This document shows positions 27,038 through 35,400 of a DNA stretch of 64,000 bases, one piece after another (position 1 is the stretch's first letter; every line of letters begins with the position of its first letter). A program made the position numbers and the translations under genes. The notes beneath the pieces are model-generated. The model made no database searches, was not told the DNA's origin, and was given only the letters and a program-made list of their open reading frames with translations. Source of the DNA: Geodermatophilus sp. DSM 44513 (GTDB taxonomy: Bacteria > Actinomycetota > Actinomycetes > Mycobacteriales > Geodermatophilaceae); contig NZ_CP135963.1 of NCBI RefSeq assembly GCF_032460525.1, positions 62,001-126,000 on the forward strand. Reading direction: 5' to 3'.

Positions 27038-27733
27038 CTAGAGGGGGACGGCGAGCGCGGAGTCGGCCAGGGCGCGGCGCAGGTCGGCCCGCCACGGCGC
27101 CAGGCCCGCCCCGGCCAGGACGACGTCCCGGACGAAGGCGTGCCACACCGGCGCCCGGCGCACCATGCTGTGGCCCCCGGCGATGGTGAAGCGGGCGATG
27201 TGCGCGCCGGCCTGCCGCGCCCGGTCGGCGAAGTCCGCCGACAGCGCCTCCGGCACCCAGCGGTCGCCACGGCCGTGCAGGACGGCCACCGTGCGGTCGC
27301 GCAGGTGCCCGACCGGCTCGCCCGGCGGCGTCCACGGCGCCAGCGCGCAGACCGCCGCCACCTGCGCGTCGTCGGCGGCGCGCAGCACCGCGCGCCCGCC
27401 CATCGAGTGCCCGACCAGGACCACCGGGACGTCGTCCCCGTGGCGGGCCCGCAGCTCCTGCAGCGCCCAGCGCACGTCGGCGTGGGCGTCGGCCGCGGCG
27501 CCGTTCCACCCCGCCACCCGGTAGCGCAGCAGGCAGGTGCCCACCCCCCGGTCGGCGGCCGCGCCGTGCACGAACTGCTCGATGGCGCGCATCCGCAGCA
27601 GCGACAGCGCCCGCTCCCGCGGCGGCTGCACACTGGCCACGGTGCCGCCGTGGCAGAAGACGGCCAGCGCCCGCTGGGTCGGGCCGGGGGCCGCCCGGTA
27701 CTCCAGGGCCGGCTGCGGACCGCCGGTCGTCAC
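27038..27733 (-). CDS. Alpha/beta hydrolase (dienelactone hydrolase-like)
   Basis: A 231-residue soluble hydrolase. AVFCHGG gives the oxyanion strand, VVLVGHSMGGRAVLRAA the nucleophile elbow (GHSMG), VAVLHGRGDRWVP the acid strand and GGHSMVRR the catalytic His. Substrate unknown. GTG 27733 overlaps the stop of the small membrane protein upstream by four bases (GTGA), which decides the start; the longer frame to 27943 reads antisense-like Pro/Arg sequence over that gene. Confidence 0.85.
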   Translation of the reverse strand: MTTGGPQPALEYRAAPGPTQRALAVFCHGGTVASVQPPRERALSLLRMRAIEQFVHGAAADRGVGTCLLRYRVAGWNGAAADAHADVRWALQELRARHGDDVPVVLVGHSMGGRAVLRAADDAQVAAVCALAPWTPPGEPVGHLRDRTVAVLHGRGDRWVPEALSADFADRARQAGAHIARFTIAGGHSMVRRAPVWHAFVRDVVLAGAGLAPWRADLRRALADSALAVPL

Positions 27734-27933
27734 CGGCGCCGGCGCCCGCCACGGAGCGTCGTGCGGGCCCGGTCGCCGAGGTCCCCGGCCTTGTAGAGGG
27801 CGCGGGTCACCGAGGTGGCGCCGGTGCGCCGCTCCAGCGCCCGCCCCGCGCGGCGGAGCAGGCCGGTGGCGAGGGGGACGACGACGGTGAGCAGCAGCCA
27901 GGTGCGCAGCCGGCTGGTGAGGAGGAGCCACAT
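27730..27933 (-). CDS. Small membrane-associated protein, 67 residues
   Basis: Residues 1-26 are a hydrophobic helix (MWLLLTSRLRTWLLLTVVVP) and the rest is basic: LLRRAGRALERRTG, ALYKAGDLGDRARTTLRGGRRRR. ATG 27933 has GGGGAGG ten bases upstream. Its stop overlaps the hydrolase start, so the two are coupled. No known family; likely a single-pass or amphipathic inner membrane protein with a cytoplasmic positive tail. Confidence 0.65.
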   Translation of the reverse strand: MWLLLTSRLRTWLLLTVVVPLATGLLRRAGRALERRTGATSVTRALYKAGDLGDRARTTLRGGRRRR

Positions 27934-27967
27934 GGTCGGCCATCCTCCCCGGCGCCGCGGGTGCCCG

Positions 27968-28981
27968 TCAGTCGGGGTCGGGGGCCAGCCGGACGACCAT
28001 CTTCCCGACGTTGCCACCGCGCAGCAGGTCCAGGAAGGCCGGCACCGCCTGCTCGATGCCCTCCCGCACGGTCTCCCGGACGACGAGGTCGCCGGAGCGC
28101 AGCCAGCCGGTCACCGTCTCGGTGAACTCCGGGCGCAGGTCGGCGTGGTCGCTGACCAGGAAGCCGCGCAGGGTGAGCCGCTTGCCGACCATGAGGAACA
28201 GGTTGCGCGGGCCCGGCGGCGGGTCGACGGCGTTGTAGCCGGAGATGGCCCCGCACAGCGCGGCCCGCCCGTGCACCCGCAGCGCGTCGACCGCGGCCTC
28301 CAGGTGGTCCCCGCCGACGTTGTCGAAGAACAGGTCGATGCCGTCCGGCGCCGCCTCGGCCAGCCCGCGCGCGACGCCGTCCCGGTGGCTGAACGCCGCG
28401 GTGAAGCCGAGGTCGCGCAGCCAGGCCACCTTCTCCGGCGACCCCGCGCTGCCCACCACGCGGCCCGCGCCGCGCAGCCGGGCGAACTGGCCGACCAGGC
28501 TGCCCACCGCGCCGGCGGCCCCGGAGACGAACACGTCGTCCCCCTCGCGGAACGCGCCGACCCGGAACAGCCCGGCGTACGCGGTGAGGCCCGGCATGCC
28601 GAGCACGCCCAGGTACCAGGACGGGGAGACGTCCTCCGCCGCCGGCAGCCGGGTGGCCGCCGCCGCGTCCACGACGGCGGTCTCCCGCCACGCGGCGTCG
28701 GTGAGCACCAGCGACCCCTCGGGCAGCTCCGGGGCGCGGGAGGCGACCACCCGGCCGACGGCGCCGCCCTTCATCACCTCGCCGACCTGCCACGGCGGGG
28801 CGTAGGACGGCGTCGAGCGCATCCGGCCGCGCATGTACGGGTCGACGCTCATCACCACGTTCCGGACGACGACCTGCCCGTCGGCCGGCTCCGGGACGGG
28901 CACCTCGACCAGCTCGAAGTCCCCGGGGACCGGCTCCCCGTGCGGCCGGGCCGCCAGGTGCCACTCGCGCGTCGTCGCCAT
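27968..28981 (-). CDS. NADPH-dependent MDR oxidoreductase (CurA/prostaglandin reductase-like)
   Basis: A 337-residue zinc-independent medium-chain reductase: VDPYMRGRM at the catalytic domain, [12 protein letters not shown], and [20 protein letters not shown] (AAGAVG nucleotide loop) leading the Rossmann fold, then [13 protein letters not shown] and GAISGYN. Members reduce the double bond of unsaturated ketones and aldehydes and are linked to electrophile detoxification. ATG 28981 is chosen over 29038 because family homology starts at residue 3. It is followed by the small membrane protein/hydrolase pair on the same strand 34 bases later. Confidence 0.92.
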   Translation of the reverse strand: MATTREWHLAARPHGEPVPGDFELVEVPVPEPADGQVVVRNVVMSVDPYMRGRMRSTPSYAPPWQVGEVMKGGAVGRVVASRAPELPEGSLVLTDAAWRETAVVDAAAATRLPAAEDVSPSWYLGVLGMPGLTAYAGLFRVGAFREGDDVFVSGAAGAVGSLVGQFARLRGAGRVVGSAGSPEKVAWLRDLGFTAAFSHRDGVARGLAEAAPDGIDLFFDNVGGDHLEAAVDALRVHGRAALCGAISGYNAVDPPPGPRNLFLMVGKRLTLRGFLVSDHADLRPEFTETVTGWLRSGDLVVRETVREGIEQAVPAFLDLLRGGNVGKMVVRLAPDPD

Positions 28982-29049
28982 GCCCCGATCCTCACATCGG
29001 CGCTGCTCGGCCCGCCGGGCCCCTTGCGCGCCGCGCATACGCTCGGGGC

Positions 29050-29703
<654 letters not shown>

Positions 29704-29717
29704 TCCTCGCTCCCGTC

Positions 29718-29783
29718 CCGGCGAGATCGGCGATCTCGTACGGTTCCCGGGCCGTACGCGCGCGAGATCGCCGATCTCGCCGG
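29718..29783. repeat. Double palindrome/large hairpin between msrA and the methyltransferase gene
   Basis: CCGGCGAGATCGGCGATCTC-G (29718-29738) and its complement (29763-29783) are each nearly perfect palindromes around GATCGGCGATC and also pair with each other. Inside, TACGG/CCGTA adds five pairs and an 8-base loop; one arm has a 6-base CGCGCG bulge. It may act as msrA terminator and sits directly before the GGAGGAGGG of the next gene. Confidence 0.8.
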
Positions 29784-29796
29784 TGGAGGAGGGCAC

Positions 29797-30921
29797 GTGG
29801 CGGACCTCGGGCTGCTCGGGCAGCTGCGGCGGGAGCCGGACGTCGAGGCGCCGGACCTGGTCGCCGTCGACGCCACCGACCGCCTCCTGCTCGACGAGGC
29901 GGCGCCCCTGCTGGCCGCGACCGGCCCCGGGGAGGTGGCCGTCGTCGACGACTCGCACGGCGCGCTGACCCTCGGCGCGGTCGCCGCCGGGGCCCGCGAC
30001 GTCCGGGTGCACCAGGACCTGCTGGTCGGCGAGCTCGCCCTGGCCCACAACGCCGCGCGCACCGGGCTGGCCGGCACGTACGCCTCCCTGCCGCTGGGCC
30101 CGGGGGTGGCCGACGGCGCCCGACTGGTGCTGGCCAAGGCGCCGCGGTCGCTGGACGCGCTGCGCGAGCTCACCGAGGTGGTGGCCGGATCGGCCGCGCC
30201 CGACGCCACGCTGCTCGTCGGCGGGCGGGTCAAGCACATGACGCACGCGATGAACGACGTCCTGGCCGCCGGGTTCGGCGAGGTGCACGCGACGCTGGCC
30301 CGGCAGAAGTCGCGGGTGCTGGTCGCCCGCGGGCCGCGCCCGGGCGGAACGTCCTCCTTCCCACGCCGGCAGGAGCACCCCGAGCTCGGGCTGACGGTGT
30401 GCGCGCACGGCGCGGCCTTCGCCGGCACCAAGGTGGACGGCGGCACCCGCGCACTGCTGGCCGCCCTGCCCGGCGCGGCACCCGGCGCCCGGACGGCGCT
30501 GGACCTCGGCTGCGGCACCGGCGTGCTGGCCGCCGCCCTCGCCCTCGCCCGGCCGGAGCTCGCCGTGCTGGCCGGCGACCAGTCGGCCGCGGCGGTGGCC
30601 TCGGCCGAGGCGACGGCCGCCGCCTCCGGGGTGGCCGGTCGGGTGCGGGTGGTGCGGGACGACGCGGCGTCCACCGTCGCCGACGCGAGCGTCGACCTCG
30701 TCGTCTGCAACCCGCCGTTCCACCTCGGCGCGGCCGTGGTGACCGGTGCGGCCGACCGGCTGTTCGCCGCGGCGGGCCGGGTGCTGCGGCCGGGCGGGCA
30801 GCTGTGGTGCGTCTACAACAACCGGCTGCCGCACCGGGCCGCACTGCGCCGGCTGGTCGGCCCCACCCGGGTCGCCGCGGCCGACCGGCGCTACACCGTC
30901 ACCGTCTCCACCGCGCGCTGA
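29797..30921 (+). CDS. Class I SAM methyltransferase, RlmG/RsmC type
   Basis: A 374-residue two-lobe methyltransferase. The N-terminal half is a degenerate MTase-like domain (residues 1-180); the C-terminal half binds [19 protein letters not shown] (motif I), [13 protein letters not shown], and [11 protein letters not shown] (motif IV NPPFH, typical of exocyclic amino methylation of guanine). The closest well-known relatives methylate 23S rRNA G1835 (RlmG) or 16S G1207 (RsmC). GTG 29797 follows GGAGGAGGG at four bases. Single-gene unit. Confidence 0.85.
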   Translation: MADLGLLGQLRREPDVEAPDLVAVDATDRLLLDEAAPLLAATGPGEVAVVDDSHGALTLGAVAAGARDVRVHQDLLVGELALAHNAARTGLAGTYASLPLGPGVADGARLVLAKAPRSLDALRELTEVVAGSAAPDATLLVGGRVKHMTHAMNDVLAAGFGEVHATLARQKSRVLVARGPRPGGTSSFPRRQEHPELGLTVCAHGAAFAGTKVDGGTRALLAALPGAAPGARTALDLGCGTGVLAAALALARPELAVLAGDQSAAAVASAEATAAASGVAGRVRVVRDDAASTVADASVDLVVCNPPFHLGAAVVTGAADRLFAAAGRVLRPGGQLWCVYNNRLPHRAALRRLVGPTRVAAADRRYTVTVSTAR

Positions 30922-30974
30922 CGCCCGGCCCGCGGGCCTGGGCAGTCCGCACGCCGGGCAGGCACGCTGGACGC

Positions 30975-31478
30975 ATGAGGACCCGGAGCACCCCGCCGCC
31001 CGCCGTCCCCCCGGGACTGCCCCGGTTGCTCGGCTGGGTGGCGCTGCCGGCCGCGCTCGCCGTCGGCGGCCGGCTCGCGGCCTGGCGCCTGGACGAGGGC
31101 GACGAGAGCACGGCCGGCATCCGGCGGGTGGTCGTGCTGGGCGGGGCGGACCTGCGCCCGGTCCACCCCGCCCTGTCCCGCGTGCGGCTGGACCTCGTGC
31201 TGGCCGGCGCCCGGCTCGACCTGACCGGGGTGCCGCACGTGCCCGGCGGGGTCGACCTCACGGTGCGGGGCCTCGGGTACGGCCTCGCGGTGACCGTGCC
31301 GGCCGGCTGGCGGGTGTGGTGGAGCCACCGCGGCCCGGGCGGCGTGGACTTCGCCGAGGGCGAGGGCATCGTGCACACCGACGACGAGCGCAGCGCCGAC
31401 CTGCGCATCCACGCCGACGTCGTCCTCGGCGGCATCCGGGTCGACGCGGGGCCGCAGGACGACACCTGGGGCCGCTGA
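30975..31478 (+). CDS. Membrane-anchored LiaF-like protein
   Basis: A 167-residue protein with one hydrophobic segment near residues 15-36 ([15 protein letters not shown]), then a repeated beta pattern: [47 protein letters not shown] and a terminal VVLGGIRVD. This resembles the beta-solenoid C-terminal domain of LiaF/DUF2154 cell-envelope stress proteins. ATG 30975 is assigned without a strong ribosome binding site. It converges with uraH, with 14 bases between stops. Role unknown; envelope sensing is a guess from fold. Confidence 0.65.
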   Translation: MRTRSTPPPAVPPGLPRLLGWVALPAALAVGGRLAAWRLDEGDESTAGIRRVVVLGGADLRPVHPALSRVRLDLVLAGARLDLTGVPHVPGGVDLTVRGLGYGLAVTVPAGWRVWWSHRGPGGVDFAEGEGIVHTDDERSADLRIHADVVLGGIRVDAGPQDDTWGR

Positions 31479-31492
31479 GTGCGTCCGGCGGG

Positions 31493-31810
31493 TCAGCTGC
31501 CGCGGTAGGTGGAGTACCCGAACGGGGCCAGCAGCAGGGGCACGTGGTGGTGACCCGAGGGGTCGCGGACGTCGAAGGTGAGCACCACCTCCGGCCAGAA
31601 GGCGTCCCGCCCCTGCCCGGCGAACCACCGGCCCGTGTCGAACACCAGCCGGTGCAGCCCCGGCGCGGTCGGGCCCCCGGCGGGCCGGCACCGGCCGTCG
31701 GCGTCGGTGACCCCCTCACCGACCAGGTCCCCGCCCGCGTACAGCCGGACGGCGATCCCGGCGGCCGGGCGGCCGAGGACGGAGTCCAGGACGTGCGTGG
31801 ACACGCTCAC
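31493..31810 (-). CDS. uraH: 5-Hydroxyisourate hydrolase (transthyretin-like)
   Basis: A 105-residue transthyretin-fold enzyme that hydrolyses 5-hydroxyisourate from uricase to OHCU. STHVLDSVLGRPAAG at the N-terminus supplies the active-site His, GRWFAGQGRDAFWPEVVLTF and HHHVPLLLAPFGYSTYRGS follow, ending in the diagnostic C-terminal YRGS. GTG 31810 overlaps the uraD stop by four bases, so the pair is coupled. Uricase is not in the window. Confidence 0.95.
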   Translation of the reverse strand: MSVSTHVLDSVLGRPAAGIAVRLYAGGDLVGEGVTDADGRCRPAGGPTAPGLHRLVFDTGRWFAGQGRDAFWPEVVLTFDVRDPSGHHHVPLLLAPFGYSTYRGS

Positions 31811-32304
31811 GACACCAGCCCCCGCACCCGCAGCGCGGTGATCTCGGCCAGCTGGGCGGTCACCTCGGCGCGCTCGGCCGCCTCGTCGTTGCTCAGCCGG
31901 CGGCGCAGCTCGGCCAGCAGCTCCTCCGCTGACCGGCCCGCCGCCCGCACCAGGAACACCCGGTCGAAGCGCTCCTCGTAGGCCCGGTTGCCCTCGGCCA
32001 GGGCGGCCCGCGTGGCGTCGTCCGCCCCGCCCACCGCGCTCTGCTCCCGGCGGGAGGCCGCCGCCTCGGGCGAGGAGCCCTCGGGCCGCTCGCCGATGCG
32101 CGGGTGCCCGGCCAGGGCCAGCTCCACCTCCGCCCACGGCAGCCCCCGGGCCACCTCGTCGGCGCGGGCGACCAGCGCGTCGACGTCCGGGTAGGGCCGC
32201 CCCGCCACCACCTCGGCGGCGAACCGCGGGGCGGCGTTGCACGAGCGCAGCAGCTGCACCGCGCGGTCGGCGGGCCCGGCGTTGAGGTCGTCGAGGGCGG
32301 ACAC
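31807..32304 (-). CDS. uraD: OHCU decarboxylase
   Basis: A 165-residue helical enzyme that decarboxylates 2-oxo-4-hydroxy-4-carboxy-5-ureidoimidazoline to S-allantoin. Catalytic H67 lies in AGHPRIGE; LAEGNRAYEERFDRVFLVRAAGRS and the C-terminal EVTAQLAEITALRVRGL are family-typical. GTG 32304 start. It is followed by uraH, giving a two-gene ureide module; a divergent 156-base gap separates it from the giant sensor gene. Confidence 0.95.
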   Translation of the reverse strand: MSALDDLNAGPADRAVQLLRSCNAAPRFAAEVVAGRPYPDVDALVARADEVARGLPWAEVELALAGHPRIGERPEGSSPEAAASRREQSAVGGADDATRAALAEGNRAYEERFDRVFLVRAAGRSAEELLAELRRRLSNDEAAERAEVTAQLAEITALRVRGLVS

Positions 32305-32460
32305 CCGTCGAGCATCGCAGCCGGCGCCGGCCGTGGCAGGGTCGGCGGGGCCGTGCCCGAGGACGTCCGGGCCGCGGCCCGGGCGGCCCCCGCTGCCCGG
32401 CGCGGCCCGGCCGGCCCCCGACCGGCGGCGGCCGACCTACGATCCCCCCGTGAGGGCGCA

Positions 32461-35400
32461 GTGACCGACGATGACCGGAACGGCGCGGTGAGCGACGAGG
32501 TCCCTGTGGGGTCACTGTTCGCCGGGGGTGGCGAGGTGGGCCGCGCGATGGCCGCGGTCGACTGGGCGCGGACCCCGCTCGGCCCGCCGGAGCGGTGGCC
32601 CTCCGGGCTGCGCCACACCGTCCGCATCCTGCTGACGTCGCGCTTCGCGATGTGGGCCGGCTGGGGCCCGGAGCTGCGGTTCTTCTACAACGACGCCTAC
32701 CGGCACGACACGCTGCAGGCCAAGCACCCGTGGGCGCTGGGCCGCCCCGCGTCGGAGGTGTGGGCCGAGATCTGGCCCGACATCGCCCCGCGCACCCAGG
32801 CGGTGCTGCAGGACGGCGCCGCCACCTGGGACCAGGACCTGCTGCTGTTCCTGGAGCGCAGCGGCTACCCGGAGGAGACCTACCACACCTTCTCCTACAG
32901 CCCGCTGCCCGACGACGACGGCGGCACCGGCGGCCTGTTCTGCGTGGTCACCGAGACCACCCAGCAGGTCGTCGGCGAGCGGCGGATGGCCACGCTGCGC
33001 GACCTCGCCGCGGCCGTCGGGGCCGCGCGCACCGAGGCCGGTGTGCTCGCCGCCGTCGAGGAGCAGCTCGCCGGCAACCCCGCCGACCTGCCGTTCGCCG
33101 CCGTCTACCTGGTGGACGACGGCAGCGCCCGGCTGCGCTGCGCCTCCGGTCTGGGGCCCGGGTCCGCGGTGCCGTCGGTGGTGACCCCGGGCGGGCGCTA
33201 CGACGTGCCGCTGCGGCGCCTGCTGGCCGGCGAGGACGTCGTCGTCGACGACCTGGGCCGGTACCGCCCGGGCCTGCCGACCGGCGCCTGGGACGTGCCG
33301 CCGGTGCAGGCGGTCGCGCTGCCGATCGCCTCCTCCGCGCAGGACCGCGGGCCGGTCGCCGGCTTCCTGGTGGTGGGGCTGAACCCGCACCGCCGCTGGG
33401 ACGACGCCTACCGCGACTTCCTCGGCCTGGTGGCCAGCCAGGTCTCGGCCGCGCTGGCCAACGCCGGCAGCTACGAGGCCGAGCGGCGGCGGGCCGAGGC
33501 GCTGGCGGAGCTGGACCGCGCCAAGACCGACTTCTTCAGCAACGTCAGCCACGAGTTCCGCACCCCGCTGACGCTCATCGCCGGGCCGGTCGCCGAGCTG
33601 CGCGCCTCCCCGGCGGTCACGGCCGACCCCCAGCTGGCCGAGGAGCTGGAGGTGGTCGAGCGCAACGCGCAGCGGCTGCGCAAGCTGGTCGACACCCTGC
33701 TGGACTTCTCCCGCATCCAGGCCGGCCGGATCGACGCCCGCTTCGAGCCGGTCGACCTCGCCGCCACCACCACCGAGCTGGCCAGCGTCTTCCGCTCGGC
33801 CGTCGTCCGGGCGGGGCTGGACTACACCGTCGACTGCCCGCCGCTGGGCGCGCCGGTGCACGTCGACCGGGACATGTGGGAGAAGGTCGTGCTCAACCTG
33901 CTGTCCAACGCGCTGAAGTTCACCCCCACCGGCGGCATCACGGTGCGGCTGCGGCCGCAGGACGGCGGCGCGCGGCTCACCGTCAGCGACACCGGCACCG
34001 GCATCCCGGCCGAGGAGCTGCCCCGGCTGTTCGAGCGCTTCCACCGCGTCGCCGACGCCCGCGGCCGCTCCGGGGAGGGCAGCGGCATCGGCCTGGCGAT
34101 GGTCCGCGAGCTGGTCGGCCTGCACGGCGGGACGGTCGGCGTCGAGAGCACCCCCGGGGCCGGGACGACGTTCACCGTCACCCTGCCGTCGGGCACCGGG
34201 CACCTGCCGGCCGACCAGCTGGCCGGGCCCGCCGGCGCACCGGCCGTGTCCCCGGCCGCCGCGCCGTTCGTCACCGAGGCGCTGCGGTGGCTGCCCGAGG
34301 ACGACGGCGACGAGCCCGTGCCGCCGCCCCGCGACGCGGCGGCACCCACCGGGCGGGTGCTGGTCGCCGACGACAACGCCGACATGCGCGGCTACCTGCG
34401 GCGGCTGCTGGCCCCGCACTACGACGTCCGGACCGTGTCCGACGGGCGGCAGGCGCTGGACGCGGCGCTGGCCGACCCGCCGGACCTCCTGGTCAGCGAC
34501 GTGATGATGCCGGAGCTGGACGGCATGGGGCTGCTGGCCGCGCTGCGCGCCGAACCGCGCACCGCGCGGGTCCCGGTGGTGCTGCTGTCCGCGCGGGCCG
34601 GTGAGGAGGCCGCCGTCGAGGGCCTCGCCGCCGGGGCGGACGACTACCTGGTCAAGCCGTTCTCCGCCCAGGAGCTGCTCGCCCGGGTCAGCGCCCACCT
34701 GCAGCTCGGCCGGGCCCGGCGGGCCGCGGAGGAGCAGTTCACCGCGATGGCCGACCTGGCCCCCGCGCTGATCTGGGTGGCCGACCGCGACGGGCGCCGG
34801 GTGTTCGTCAACCGCGGCTGGACGGAGTTCACCGGCCGCCCGGCGCGCGAGGAGGTCGGCGACGGCTGGGTGCAGGGGGTCCACCCGGACGACCGGGACC
34901 GCTACGGCGCGGTCGTCGCCGCGGCCACCGCGCGCCGCGGGGGCTGGGAGGTCGACGTCCGGCTGCGGCGCGCCGACGGCGCCTACCACTGGGTGCTGGA
35001 GCGCGCCGCCCCGATCGGGGCGGGCGAGACGTTCGCCGGGTACGTGGGCAGCTGCACCGACATCAACGCGCGCACCCGGGAGACGGCCCGGCAGGCGCTG
35101 CTCGCCGAGGTGGGCACCGCGCTGGACCGGCAGGCCGCCGTGGAGGGCCAGACCGGCGCCCTGGCCCGCCTGCTGGTCGACCGGCGGCTGGCCGAGCTGT
35201 GCACCATCCGCCTCGTCGGCGAGGACGGCGGGCTGGAGTGGGCCGCCGTCGCCGCGGCCGACGAGGACGCCGCGGCCGCGCTGGCCGCGACCGACCCGGC
35301 GATCGGCGCCGCCCCGCACGTGGTCCGGACGGGTATGCCGGTGCTCTACCCGACCGGGCTGCCGGACGCGGTCGACGACCTGCCGCCCGTCGCCCGGGCG

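Noticed and set aside
32104..32460. Upstream extension of the sensor gene to 32104
   Set aside because: The added residues are antisense to uraD and end in low-complexity sequence; GTG 32461 is followed directly by the PAS domain.
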